From NCBI GenBank assembly GCA_944388145.1, contig CALXHQ010000003.1, positions 148,296-212,295 on the forward strand: a DNA stretch of 64,000 nucleotides. Direction: 5' to 3'. The DNA comes from an uncultured Gemmiger sp. GTDB lineage: Bacteria > Bacillota > Clostridia > Oscillospirales > Ruminococcaceae. The notes beneath the pieces were generated by a model that was not told where the DNA came from, did no database searches, and was given only the letters and a program-made list of their open reading frames with translations. Position numbers and translations under genes: made by a program. This document shows positions 34,517-43,321 of the stretch, one piece after another; the first letter of the stretch is position 1, and each line of letters opens with the position of its first letter.

Positions 34517-34738
34517 ATGGCAGAATTCAAATACGAAATCACCGAGCGCATCGGCGTGCTTTCCACCAACGCCAAGGGTTGGGAGCGCCAGCTGAATATG
34601 ATCAGCTGGAACGACCACGAGCCCAAGTACGACATCCGCGACTGGTCCCCCGACGGCACCAAGATGAGCAAGGGCATCAGCATGACCCGGGACGAGATCG
34701 CCGTTTTGAAGGATATCCTGAATGAGCTGGAACTGTGA
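34517..34738 (+). CDS. PC4/YdbC-family single-stranded DNA-binding protein
   Basis: A 73-residue protein of the PC4/YdbC family. KYEITERIGVLSTNAKGWERQLNMISWN followed by KYDIRDWSPDGTKMSKGISM and a C-terminal helix TRDEIAVLKDILNEL is the family's beta-sheet plus helix layout, which binds single-stranded DNA or RNA in studied members. GAAGGAG precedes the ATG. Its TGA overlaps the downstream ATG by one base, so it is coupled to the HD-domain gene. Confidence 0.88.
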   Translation: MAEFKYEITERIGVLSTNAKGWERQLNMISWNDHEPKYDIRDWSPDGTKMSKGISMTRDEIAVLKDILNELEL

Positions 34739-35340
34739 TGGAAGACTACCGCAAACAGTTTATCGAAATCTATACCGCCAACATCACCCGCCCCGGCGCC
34801 GACCGGCTGCTGACCTGGCTGGAGAGCACCGACTTTTTCACCGCGCCGGCCTCCACGCGCTTCCATGGCGCCTGCCAGTGCGGGCTGGTGATGCACAGCA
34901 TCAACGTCTACCGGGCGCTGATGCAGCACTTTTTCACCGAGGGTGAAAATGCTGAGAGTTATGCCATCTGCGGCCTGCTGCATGACCTGTGCAAGGCAAA
35001 CTTTTACAAGGTCAGCACCCGCAACGTAAAAAATGATGAGACCGGCCAGTGGGAGAAGGTGCCCTTCTACCAGGTGGCCGACCAGCTGCCCTACGGTCAC
35101 GGCGAGAAGAGCGTCTACCTGATCGAGCACTTTATGCGCTTGAAAACCGCCGAGGCCATCGCCATCCGGTGGCATATGGGCGGTTTTGACGATGCGGTGC
35201 GCGGCGGCAGCTTTGCCGTCAGCGACGCCTACAACAGCTATCCGCTGGCGGTCAAGCTGCATATTGCCGACCTGACTGCCACCTATCTGATGGAACAGGG
35301 TACCAGCCAGGTGGAAAACGGCCACGGCCCCAAAAAGTAA
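34738..35340 (+). CDS. HD-domain hydrolase-like protein
   Basis: A 200-residue protein with the HD-type motif GLLHDLCKANFY (about residues 83-94), preceded by an upstream histidine in VMHSINVYRAL and followed by the later aspartate in LHIADLTATYL. These are the metal ligands of HD phosphohydrolases acting on nucleotides. The exact substrate is unknown. ATG 34738 uses the A of the upstream stop codon; an overlapping GTG three bases earlier is less likely. Cotranscribed with the PC4-type gene. Confidence 0.85.
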   Translation: MEDYRKQFIEIYTANITRPGADRLLTWLESTDFFTAPASTRFHGACQCGLVMHSINVYRALMQHFFTEGENAESYAICGLLHDLCKANFYKVSTRNVKNDETGQWEKVPFYQVADQLPYGHGEKSVYLIEHFMRLKTAEAIAIRWHMGGFDDAVRGGSFAVSDAYNSYPLAVKLHIADLTATYLMEQGTSQVENGHGPKK

Positions 35341-35355
35341 CTTTCCTGTAAACAG

Positions 35356-35407
35356 AACGTCCCGTCGGGACAGGCGTACAGCCTGCCGCCGGCGGGACGT
35401 TATTTTT
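35356..35407 (+). terminator. Intrinsic terminator after the HD gene
   Basis: Nine-bp outer stem aacgtcccg with cgggacgtt plus an inner stem acaggc/gcctg, followed by ATTTTTG. Confidence 0.85.
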
Positions 35408-35442
35408 GCTGTTTTGGCAAGATCGGCAGGGCCGATGCGCTG

Positions 35443-37356
35443 TCAGGCATCGGGGCTTGCCGCGGCCTGTTGCGCCAGAAACTCGTCGATGCGCCGGCTG
35501 TACAGGTCCGGCCAGCGGGCGTCAAATTCGGCAAACAGCTGTTTGAAGTATTCCCCCTCCGCTGTATCCGGCGGGCTGGTCCGCTGATAACAGTAAAGCG
35601 TGACGCCGTTTGCCAGCGGGAACTCGGTCACATACTGGTAATGGCCGGCGGCCGGGGTGTCGGTGCGAAGCGCCCGGTTGATATAGCCCACCAGCGTACC
35701 GGTGTCGAACTTGTCGGTGACCATCACATACCGGGAGGTCCAGATGCCGGTGGGGAAACCGTGGGTGGAGGGCACACTGCTCTCCCACAAAATGCGGCTT
35801 TGCAGCTCAGGATGTGCCGGGTCGCTGAAGGCAAAGGTGGTGCCGCTGTACCCGTCCGAGTCGATGTTGATGTAGACGGTCTGGCCGTCGGGGCAGTTTT
35901 GCAGCACAAAATCGGTGACGGCGCGCATCTGATCCAGGTCGTTGCGGCGGGTCAGGTCCAGGGACTCATCGCTCAGCAGCGGCGTGGACAGGTTTGCTCC
36001 TGGTATCCGCAGGGCGTTGGCAAAGTTGAGCACAAAGAAGGCGGCCGCCGCTCCGGCTCCCGCACGGGCCAGAGCCCTTTTGCGCAGGGCGCAGATGCCC
36101 GCCAGCGCGCAGAAGGCCGTGCACAGATACAGCGGGGCCAAAATCAGGCTCTGGTGATCCCCCAGCGACTGGGTGCGGGTGAACAGCGCCATCGCCCCCA
36201 CGCCGGACACAGCCGTCACGGCCATCGGCCCCCGCAGCGCCGGTTTTGCCAGCGCCAGCACAAACCCTGCCAGGCAGAGGATTCCAAACAATCCCCCCTG
36301 CCGCCAAAGCTGGGCCAAGGCGTTTGTGACAAATCCGCCGCCGTAGAAGGCACCGTAAATGTCGGCGTAGTCGGTGGTCAGGGCGGTGACAAAGGTGGGC
36401 AGCAGCGGCAGCACCAGGCCGGCCACCGCCGGGATGCCGAACTTGAGCAGGTTGCCCAGCACCCGCCCAAAGGCCCCCCGCCGCGCCGCACCGATCAGCA
36501 CCGCGACAACATAGCAGAGATAGTAGGCCAGGACCCAGAACATATACCACCGGCGGGTCAGCACCAGCGCAACGGTGGCGGCAAACAGGCAGACCAGGCG
36601 GCGGGCCTCCAGCCTGTCAAAGCGGTAGTCCGCCGTCAACAGCAGGATCACCGCCGCAAAGGTCAGGCCAAACGCGTCCGGCATACCGTGGGTGGCGGGC
36701 CACAAAAACATCGGCCACAAAACCATAACGGCCATGCACAGCGGATAGTACAGCGCCGCCCGCACCCCGGCAAAGGCAGCCGCCGCCCGCTTTGCCACCG
36801 CCAACAGCGCAAACCACATGGGCACAAAACAGGTCACCGCGTAGCAGATCATAAAACTCTCGATCGTGCGGGGCAGGAACAGATAGGGAACGCTGATGAA
36901 CAGGTTCATGAACATCTTGTAATCGGCGGCGACCAGGCTTTCCAGCAGCGTGTGCACACCGTAAAAGCCATTGGTGGAAAAGCTGGAAAAGAGCAGACTT
37001 TGCTTGGCAAAGTAGTTGATGCCGTCCTCACTGTACACGGTGCGGCGGTAAAGCACCAGCCCCGCGATGACCGCCACCCCCACCGCAGCGCCGATCACAA
37101 AGGCATTGCGGAAGGCCCTGTCCCGGTAAAAGGGCGGCTGCCCGGGAAAAGCGATGCGCCAGCTTTCCCCCAAAAGCAGCAAAAGCCCCCCCATGCACAG
37201 CGCCCACAGCCAGAGAACCAGCAGGGTGCCGCCATAGGCAGTCAGCGCGCCGCCGCAGAGCACCGCGGCCAGCAGCAGCGCGCCGCAGACAAACAGCCGC
37301 AGCCCTCGGGGCTGGGCGGCAAGGCCGCGGCGAAGGCGGGAGATGATAGACGGCAT
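35443..37356 (-). CDS. Large polytopic membrane protein, GT-C-like, unrecognised
   Basis: A 637-residue protein with about twelve hydrophobic helices in residues 15-450 and a soluble C-terminal region of about 170 residues. The layout, with a large extracytoplasmic loop after the second or third helix (RRTVYSEDGINYFAKQS) and a folded tail, resembles GT-C glycosyltransferases or surface-glycan membrane proteins, but I see no diagnostic DxD motif in the first loop. Function unknown. AAAGGAGG precedes ATG 37356. It lies after a strong terminator and is transcribed separately from the division genes. Confidence 0.75.
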   Translation of the reverse strand: MPSIISRLRRGLAAQPRGLRLFVCGALLLAAVLCGGALTAYGGTLLVLWLWALCMGGLLLLLGESWRIAFPGQPPFYRDRAFRNAFVIGAAVGVAVIAGLVLYRRTVYSEDGINYFAKQSLLFSSFSTNGFYGVHTLLESLVAADYKMFMNLFISVPYLFLPRTIESFMICYAVTCFVPMWFALLAVAKRAAAAFAGVRAALYYPLCMAVMVLWPMFLWPATHGMPDAFGLTFAAVILLLTADYRFDRLEARRLVCLFAATVALVLTRRWYMFWVLAYYLCYVVAVLIGAARRGAFGRVLGNLLKFGIPAVAGLVLPLLPTFVTALTTDYADIYGAFYGGGFVTNALAQLWRQGGLFGILCLAGFVLALAKPALRGPMAVTAVSGVGAMALFTRTQSLGDHQSLILAPLYLCTAFCALAGICALRKRALARAGAGAAAAFFVLNFANALRIPGANLSTPLLSDESLDLTRRNDLDQMRAVTDFVLQNCPDGQTVYINIDSDGYSGTTFAFSDPAHPELQSRILWESSVPSTHGFPTGIWTSRYVMVTDKFDTGTLVGYINRALRTDTPAAGHYQYVTEFPLANGVTLYCYQRTSPPDTAEGEYFKQLFAEFDARWPDLYSRRIDEFLAQQAAASPDA

Positions 37357-37384
37357 GGGGCAGCCTCCTTTCAGATCAGGGCAG

Positions 37385-37424
37385 CAAAAAGCGGGCAGGC
37401 CGCTGTGGTTGCGGCCTGCCCGCT
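37385..37424 (-). terminator. Intrinsic terminator after the DivIVA-like gene
   Basis: Fourteen-bp perfect stem (37390-37403 with 37411-37424) followed by TTTTTG on the minus strand. Confidence 0.92.
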
Positions 37425-37474
37425 GAAAGTTCAGCATGACAGGGCAAAGCCGGTGGGTTCGGCTGTGGTTCCTC

Positions 37475-38680
37475 TCACAAATCGGTATCGCTGCCGTCCA
37501 CCCGGTTCATGGCGTCCAGCAGGCTCTGGGCGACGGCACGGCGGTCCGCATCCTGTACGCTGCGCAGGCGGCGGGTGGCCGGCCGGGCGGCGGGCTTGGG
37601 CGGCTTGGCCTTGACCACAGGGCGCACACGGCGGGCCTGGGCGGAAGGCCGGGGCGGTTCCCCTTCCGGCGCGGCAGGCACCGGGGGCGTCTCCGGCTGG
37701 GAGGGCGGGGGCGGGGCGGGAGCGTCGGTTTCCGGCGTGCCGTTGGCAAACTCATCCAGCTTGACGCCCAAAGACTGCAGGTCGGCGTCGGTATGATCCA
37801 GCGCCTCATAGATGGCCGCGGTGGCATTTTCCAGCTCCAACGATGCGGCGCTGAGCTTCTCGTCCACGCGGGTAAGCCGGTCGCGCAGCACCTGCACACC
37901 GGCGGCCAGATCGCGGGCATTTTCGGCCATGCGGGCCTTTTGCTCCTCGGCCTCCTGCTGCATCCGGCGGATGGCATTCTGGGCCGTGATCCGTGCGTCG
38001 GCCAGGATCTTGCGGGCCTGCACGGTGGCCAGGTCCGCTGCGGGATGCTCCGGGCGGGGCGGAGCGGGCGGCTCCGGCTGCGGGGCCGGGGCAGCCTGCT
38101 CGGCCTCAGACCCTGCCTCAGGCTGGGGCAGCGGCTCGGCTTCCGGCTGCGGGGCCGACTCTGAAAGCGGCCGCTGTTCCGGTACCGGCATGGTGTCATC
38201 CGCCGGGCCGGTACGGTCCGCCGCGCCGGCAATCGCCGCCGCAGCGGCAGCCTTGCGGGCATCCTCCAGCTGCTGTTCCAGCTCATGGCACTTGTTCTGC
38301 CATTCCAGCATGGTGCGCTGGCTCTGCTGGTAACGCCCCTGATAGCCGTTGGCCCGGCTTTCCGAGACAGTCAGCTGCTCCTGGCAGTCGGCCAGCTTTT
38401 TCTCGCTGTCAGCCAGGTTATGCTCGGCCTGCTCCGCGCGGTTGGTCTGCTGCAGCAGATCGTTCTGCAGCTTTTCCACACAGGCACGGGCGTTGGCCTG
38501 TTCCTTTTTGTAACGTTCGATCTGTGCCTGCAGCTGCTTGACCTGTTCCTCACCGGTCAGCTGCTTCTGCTGGGCCTCATTCACCAGCGCATTGATATAC
38601 GCCAGCACATCATCCCTGTTAAAGCCATTCAACTGGCGCCGGAACCCTTCCTCCGGCGTGATCGGCCTCCCCGACGGCAT
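37475..38680 (-). CDS. DivIVA-like coiled-coil protein adjacent to ftsZ
   Basis: A 401-residue cytoplasmic protein. The N-terminus, EEGFRRQLNGFNRDDVLAYINAL at residues 11-33, has the DivIVA/GpsB-type membrane-targeting pattern (F..LNG(F/Y)...DV..(F/Y)I). A long coiled coil follows (about 35-150), then an Ala/Pro/Glu-rich linker, a second coiled coil (about 215-300) and a basic Pro-rich tail with KAKPPKPAARPATRR. It is 115 bases downstream of ftsZ and ends at a terminator. Role in septum placement or wall growth is inferred from domain and position. Start ATG 38680 has AAGGGGGAA upstream. Confidence 0.82.
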   Translation of the reverse strand: MPSGRPITPEEGFRRQLNGFNRDDVLAYINALVNEAQQKQLTGEEQVKQLQAQIERYKKEQANARACVEKLQNDLLQQTNRAEQAEHNLADSEKKLADCQEQLTVSESRANGYQGRYQQSQRTMLEWQNKCHELEQQLEDARKAAAAAAIAGAADRTGPADDTMPVPEQRPLSESAPQPEAEPLPQPEAGSEAEQAAPAPQPEPPAPPRPEHPAADLATVQARKILADARITAQNAIRRMQQEAEEQKARMAENARDLAAGVQVLRDRLTRVDEKLSAASLELENATAAIYEALDHTDADLQSLGVKLDEFANGTPETDAPAPPPPSQPETPPVPAAPEGEPPRPSAQARRVRPVVKAKPPKPAARPATRRLRSVQDADRRAVAQSLLDAMNRVDGSDTDL

Positions 38681-38795
38681 GGCGTTCCCCCTTACTGTTT
38701 CCACTGCCTGATTGGCGCAAAAACCCGGCCCTGCCGCAATGCCTGCAGGCCGGGTGCGCGATGTACCTGCCACGGCTGCCGCCGCAGCGGCAGCG

Positions 38796-40088
38796 TTACG
38801 GGCGCTTGTTCAGAATGCTGAGCAGATCGTTGAAATAATCGCTGTCATCCTCCTCGTCATCGGCGGCTGCCTTGTTGGGCGCGTCGAAGCCGGTGCCGAA
38901 CACGTCGTTAAAGACGGGGTTGGGGATAACGGGGTTGGAGCGGTCCGCCGCAGCGGAAGCCGCCGGGGCGGGCTCTGCTGCCGGAGCCGGAGCCGGAGCA
39001 GGCGCCGGGGTGGGCTCGGGCACCACCGGTGCGGCCGGCGCCACCGGCTGCGCAGGGGCAGCGGAAGGCGCGGTGCTTGCAGCGGCCTTGCGGCTGTCGA
39101 TGTGGGCCTGGATGGGCTCGTCCACGCTGGGCGTGCTCTCGAAGCCGGTGGCAACGACAGTGACGTTCATCTCGTCAGAGAGGTGCTCGTCAAAGGCGGT
39201 GCCCCAGATGATGTTGGCATCGGGATGTGCGGACTGGGTGATCATGGAGGCAGCGGTCTCCACATCGTCCAGGCCAATGTCCGGGCTGGAGGTGATGTTG
39301 ATGATAACGCCGCGCGCACCTGCGATGCTGGTCTCCAGCAGCGGGCTGGAGATGGCGGCCTTGGCGGCATTTTCGGCCTTGCCGGCGCCCTTGGCCACAC
39401 CGACGCCCATGTGGGCAAAGCCGGCGTCCTTCATGATGGAGCGCACGTCGGCAAAGTCCAGATTGATGAAGGCCGGGATGTTGATCAGGCTGGAAATGCT
39501 CTCAACGCCCTGGCGCAGCACATTGTCGGCCGCCTCAAAGGCGTTCATCAGGGTGATCTTCTCCTGGCTGATGAGCTTCAGGCGCTCATTGGGGATAACA
39601 ATCAAGCTATCCACATGCATCATCAGGGAGGCAATGCCCTGCTCGGCCAGGCTCATCTTGCGCTTGCCCTCAAAGGCAAAGGGCTTGGTGACGATGCCCA
39701 CAGTCAGGATGCCCAGGTCGTGGGCAGTCTCGGCCACCACGGGGGCTGCGCCGGTGCCGGTGCCGCCGCCCATGCCGGCGGTGATAAAGACCATCTGGGC
39801 GCCCTTCAGGGCGTTGGCAATCTCATCCTTGCTTTCCTCGGCGGCGCGCTGGCCCACCTCCGGATCCGCACCGGCGCCGCGGCCCTTGGTCAGCTTGGCG
39901 CCCAGCTGAACCTTCTGGGTGGCCTTGGAATTGATCAGGGCCTGCTGGTCGGTGTTCATGGCAACGAACTCCACCCCGGAAAGGCCGGACTCCACCATGC
40001 GGTTGACTGCGTTGCCGCCGCCGCCGCCAACACCGATCACCTTAATGTTTGTAACATTCTGCATCTCTTCATCGAGAACGAACGCCAT
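38796..40088 (-). CDS. ftsZ: Cell division protein FtsZ
   Basis: Tubulin-like GTPase that forms the Z ring. The 430-residue protein has VIGVGGGGGNAVNRM (residues 17-31), the GTP signature GGGTGTG (107-113), NLDFADVR in the T7 loop, and a C-terminal peptide DDSDYFNDLLSIL for anchoring partners. The linker before it (about residues 325-405) is Ala/Pro-rich with an APAPAPAP run. AGGGGGAT precedes the ATG. A well-formed promoter lies about 85 bases upstream. ftsA is not adjacent; the next gene downstream is DivIVA-like. Confidence 0.98.
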   Translation of the reverse strand: MAFVLDEEMQNVTNIKVIGVGGGGGNAVNRMVESGLSGVEFVAMNTDQQALINSKATQKVQLGAKLTKGRGAGADPEVGQRAAEESKDEIANALKGAQMVFITAGMGGGTGTGAAPVVAETAHDLGILTVGIVTKPFAFEGKRKMSLAEQGIASLMMHVDSLIVIPNERLKLISQEKITLMNAFEAADNVLRQGVESISSLINIPAFINLDFADVRSIMKDAGFAHMGVGVAKGAGKAENAAKAAISSPLLETSIAGARGVIINITSSPDIGLDDVETAASMITQSAHPDANIIWGTAFDEHLSDEMNVTVVATGFESTPSVDEPIQAHIDSRKAAASTAPSAAPAQPVAPAAPVVPEPTPAPAPAPAPAAEPAPAASAAADRSNPVIPNPVFNDVFGTGFDAPNKAAADDEEDDSDYFNDLLSILNKRP

Positions 40089-40173
40089 AAGTGTATCCCC
40101 CTAAATTCAATGGATTGTACCGGACTGAAGGGCATATATGGGCACACGAGTCCGTGGATAGTACATATAACTG

Positions 40174-40202
40174 ATTATAAGAATAGCAAATTTGGGCGGC
40201 AA
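40174..40202 (-). promoter_or_regulatory. Promoter of ftsZ
   Basis: Minus-strand TTGCCG (40202-40197), 17-base spacer, TATAAT (40179-40174). Confidence 0.7.
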
Positions 40203-40416
40203 TTTCAATACCCGAACGCCAAAATGCGGCAAAAGGCGCTCAAACATTGGCAAACCTGCCACAATCGCGCCGCAGTTTTTGGTGCAGGTGGGCAAAATGC
40301 CACACTTCCATCTGTCTTATACAGAATACCACATTCCCGCAGCAAAAAAAAGCGGGCAGAAGCAATTTCTGCCCGGCAGAGTGTCAAATCTTTGGTTTGC
40401 CCGGCGGGGTGGGCGT

Positions 40417-41679
40417 TCAGGCGATGCGGCAGGCGGCCCCCAGGCTGGCCAGCTCGGCGGGCAGGGCCTGGTACCCGCGGCGGATATGGCCTTCGTCCAG
40501 CACGCAGGTCTTGCCCCGGGCGGCCAGCCCGGCCAGCACCAGGGCCGCGCCGCCCCGCAGATCGGGGGCGGTGACCACGGTGCCCCGCAGCGATGCCCCG
40601 CCCGCGATGCGCAGTTCCCTGCCGTTGGCCTGCACCCCGGCCCCCAGCGCCGCAAACCCCGCCGCACAGGCAAACCGGTTGGGGAACAGCCCGTCATAAA
40701 TGCGGCTGGGGCCTGTGGCGCAGAGCAGTACTGCGGCGGCCAGCGGGGCGGCGTCGGTGGCAAAGCCCGGCCAGCCCGAGGCAAACAGCTCCTGCCCGCC
40801 GGTCAGCGGGCGGCGGGGGTCCCGCAGGACGCGCACCCAGCCGGTCCCGGTCTGTACCCGGCAGCCCGCCGCCTGCAGAAAGTGCAGAAAGGTGGCAAAG
40901 GTGGCGGGGCGGCAGCGGCGGATGGTCACATCGCCCCCGGCCACGGCGGCGGCCGCCGCGTAGGTGGTGGCGGCAATGCGGTCGGGCAGCGGGGTGTAGC
41001 TGCACCCGTCCAGCCCTCCTGCCCGTCCCTGGATGACCACCACCGGTGTACCCGCACCGGTGATCCTGGCCCCGCAGGCGCTGAGAAAGCCGGCCAGGTC
41101 CTCCACCTCCGGCTCGCAGGCCGCCCCTCGCAGCACCGTAGTCCCCTGTGCGCAGGCGGCAGCCATGAGCAGTGTCTCGGTGGCACCCACGCTGGGCAGC
41201 CGCAGGGTAAAGTCGGTTCCCTGCAGCCGCCCGGCCCGGCGCAGCGTGACCGCATCGGCCCCCACCTCCACCCTGGCCCCCATGGCAGCCAGGCCGTCCA
41301 GATGGATATCCACCGGTCGCGGCCCCAGCCTGCAGCCGCCCGGCACCGGCAGTCGAACCTGCCCCGCCCGCACCAGCAGTGGCGCCAGGTAGAACACCGA
41401 GCTGCGCATCGCTCCGGCCAGCCGGGGCGGGATATCGCCGCCCAACACCGGCACCGGGGCGGTCACCACGTCCCGCCCGCACCAGGCCGCCCGGGCCCCC
41501 ACCGCCGTCAGAAGGGCAAGGCTGGTATCCACATCGGTCAGCCGGGGCACCCCCCGCAGCCGGCAGGGTTCCCCGCAAAGCAGCGTGGCCGCCAGCAGCG
41601 GCAGCACACTGTTCTTGGCCGCCGGCGGCGCGATGCTGCCCGCCAGCGTGCGTCCTCCCCGCACTTCAATGATCTCCAT
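40417..41679 (-). CDS. murA: UDP-N-acetylglucosamine 1-carboxyvinyltransferase paralogue
   Basis: First committed enzyme of peptidoglycan precursor synthesis, adding enolpyruvate to UDP-GlcNAc. The 420-residue protein keeps Lys22 (AAKNSVLPL), Arg92 (AMRSSVFYLAPL), the fosfomycin-target Cys116 in PGGCRLGPRPVDIH, and an aspartate in PGFATDAAP. It is unusually Ala/Gly/Cys-rich and diverges in the middle, so I suspect a second copy (MurA2/MurZ type) with a special role. It lies 128 bases after dpaB in the spore cluster and may be expressed in sporulation. GGGAGG precedes the ATG. Confidence 0.88.
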   Translation of the reverse strand: MEIIEVRGGRTLAGSIAPPAAKNSVLPLLAATLLCGEPCRLRGVPRLTDVDTSLALLTAVGARAAWCGRDVVTAPVPVLGGDIPPRLAGAMRSSVFYLAPLLVRAGQVRLPVPGGCRLGPRPVDIHLDGLAAMGARVEVGADAVTLRRAGRLQGTDFTLRLPSVGATETLLMAAACAQGTTVLRGAACEPEVEDLAGFLSACGARITGAGTPVVVIQGRAGGLDGCSYTPLPDRIAATTYAAAAAVAGGDVTIRRCRPATFATFLHFLQAAGCRVQTGTGWVRVLRDPRRPLTGGQELFASGWPGFATDAAPLAAAVLLCATGPSRIYDGLFPNRFACAAGFAALGAGVQANGRELRIAGGASLRGTVVTAPDLRGGAALVLAGLAARGKTCVLDEGHIRRGYQALPAELASLGAACRIA

Positions 41680-41807
41680 GCCGCACCGCCTCCCTGTCCC
41701 CAGATGCGCCGGCCCATCGTGGCTGCCGGCAAAGCCTCAACATTCCACTATATGCCGCTGCGTGGGCGTTTCGCCACCAAAATTCCACCGGGTTTTCCCG
41801 CAAATGC

Positions 41808-42395
41808 TCACAGCAGCAGCGGCTGCAGCTGGATGCCCTGCATCGCGCAGGCCAGCGTGTCCGGGATCAGCGACATATCGCTTTTCAGGCTGGCTGGTTT
41901 GCGGATGCTGTCATCCTGGCCAAAGGGCACGAAGTAATAGTTGCGCCGCAGCAGCAGCTGGGCCAAATTGGGCGCACTGGCCCCCAGGCCGTCGTTGGTG
42001 GAGGGTGCCACCACCACCGGCAGTCCCCGGCGCAGCAGGCTTTTGGCAGCCATGGTCACCGGCGTATCGCTCAGGCCGTGGGCCAGCTTTGCCAGTGTGG
42101 TGCCGGTGCAGGGGGCAATGACCATCCCGTCGGCCAGCCCCTCAGGGCCCAGGGGTTCCACCTGCTGCAGGGTGGTCAGCGGTTCGCGGCCGGTGATGCG
42201 GGTGAGCTGCTCCCGCCAGGAGGCCGCCGTGCCAAACCGGGTATCCAGCGCGGCGGCAGTCCAGCTCAGCACCGGCTGCACCTGCCAGCCGCTGCGGACC
42301 AGTTCCCGGATCTGGGGCATCACCGCTCCAAAGGTACAAAAGCTGCCGCACAGGGCAAATACCACCCTGCAGGGCAGGCCAGTGGGTTTTGTCAT
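41808..42395 (-). CDS. dpaB: Dipicolinate synthase subunit B
   Basis: SpoVFB, the flavoprotein-like subunit of the synthase that makes dipicolinic acid for the spore core. The 195-residue protein shows the flavoprotein-type fold: VVFALCGSFCTFGAVMPQI at the N-terminus, MVIAPCTGTTLAKLAHGLSDTPVTMAAKSLLRRGLPVVVAPSTND in the middle (given here by position, residues about 91-134), and GQDDSIRKPASLKSD near the C-terminus. Its ATG overlaps the dpaA stop by four bases, a sign of translational coupling. Confidence 0.93.
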   Translation of the reverse strand: MTKPTGLPCRVVFALCGSFCTFGAVMPQIRELVRSGWQVQPVLSWTAAALDTRFGTAASWREQLTRITGREPLTTLQQVEPLGPEGLADGMVIAPCTGTTLAKLAHGLSDTPVTMAAKSLLRRGLPVVVAPSTNDGLGASAPNLAQLLLRRNYYFVPFGQDDSIRKPASLKSDMSLIPDTLACAMQGIQLQPLLL

Positions 42396-43177
42396 GGCTG
42401 TTCCTCCCTTTCCTGCAAGATATTCAGCACCGTGTCGGCCAGCAGCTCACCGGCGGTGCAGGGCGCGCTGCGGGCCGGCAGCCCGGTGGCCAGCTGGGCC
42501 CGCAGCCCCAGGTCCGCCGCGGCGGCAAAGTCCGTGCCGCCGGGGGCACTGGCCAGGTCGATAACCACCGCCCCGGCGGGCAGGCAGGCCAGCTCGGTGC
42601 GGGTGAGCACCGGCGCCGGGATGGTGTTGACCACCGCGTCAAAGCCGGGCAGCAGCCGGGTCAACTGGGTCAGGGGCGCAGCGCGGCAGCCGGCACATCG
42701 GGCGGCGGCGCGCTGCTCGGCGCTGCGGGCTGCCACTGTCACCCAGGCGCCCAGGGCCGCCAGCCGCCGGGCCACCGCCTGCCCCACCCGGCCGTAACCC
42801 AGCACCAGCACCGGGCTTTGCCAAAGGGTGCGGTCCCGCTGTTCCAGCAGCAGGGCCAGACAGCCCTCGGCGGTGGGCACCGCATTGAGAGCGGCCAGCT
42901 CAGGGCGGCAGCTGTAATCCACCAGCGGCAGCCCTGCCGCCTCGACCGCCTGACGGACCTGGGGCGACGGCCGGCCCGCCAGCACCAGCGTGCCGGGCGC
43001 CGCGCAGGCCAGAACCGCCTGCAGTTCCGGCGTGGAGGCAGCCGGCAGCGGCAGCAAAAGCACCTGGCACAGCGCCGCCTGACCCGGCCCCAGCACAGTG
43101 TGACCGGCCCGGCGCAGCGCCCGGGCTGCGGCGCGTTGACGGGCGTCCCCGCCCATGATACAGAACGTGTACGGCAT
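42392..43177 (-). CDS. dpaA: Dipicolinate synthase subunit A
   Basis: SpoVFA, the NAD(P)-binding subunit acting on dihydrodipicolinate. The 261-residue protein has an N-terminal domain ending in QAVLACAAPGTLVLAG and a Rossmann fold with VLVLGYGRVGQAVARRL (about residues 132-148). It is shorter than the 297-residue B. subtilis protein. The ATG at 43177 has GGGAGGGGAT upstream; the longer in-frame start lacks support. A possible sigma-K-like pattern, AC then 17 bases then CATAGCATG, lies upstream but does not match the CATAnnnTA consensus fully. With dpaB it implies spore formation. Confidence 0.9.
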   Translation of the reverse strand: MPYTFCIMGGDARQRAAARALRRAGHTVLGPGQAALCQVLLLPLPAASTPELQAVLACAAPGTLVLAGRPSPQVRQAVEAAGLPLVDYSCRPELAALNAVPTAEGCLALLLEQRDRTLWQSPVLVLGYGRVGQAVARRLAALGAWVTVAARSAEQRAAARCAGCRAAPLTQLTRLLPGFDAVVNTIPAPVLTRTELACLPAGAVVIDLASAPGGTDFAAAADLGLRAQLATGLPARSAPCTAGELLADTVLNILQEREEQP

Positions 43178-43243
43178 AGCTGCGATCCCCTCCCCTTGCG
43201 TTGTATGCCATGCTATGCCGCCGGGGGCGATCCCGTGCAGACA

Positions 43244-43280
43244 CAAAAAACCGCCCGCCCCCAAAACAGGGGCAGGCGGT
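43244..43280 (-). terminator. Intrinsic terminator after the first LytM-like gene
   Basis: GC-rich 13-bp stem with one mismatch (43250-43262 with 43268-43280), followed by TTTTTTG on the minus strand. It separates the LytM genes from dpaA. Confidence 0.85.
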
Positions 43281-43321
43281 GAGAGAACAAAAAGGGAAAG
43301 CAGACGGTTCCCGGGGATCGT

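Noticed and set aside
38712..40574. Plus-strand open frame of about 620 codons over ftsZ
   Set aside because: It is antisense to ftsZ, compositionally biased, and has no ribosome-binding site or recognised domain.
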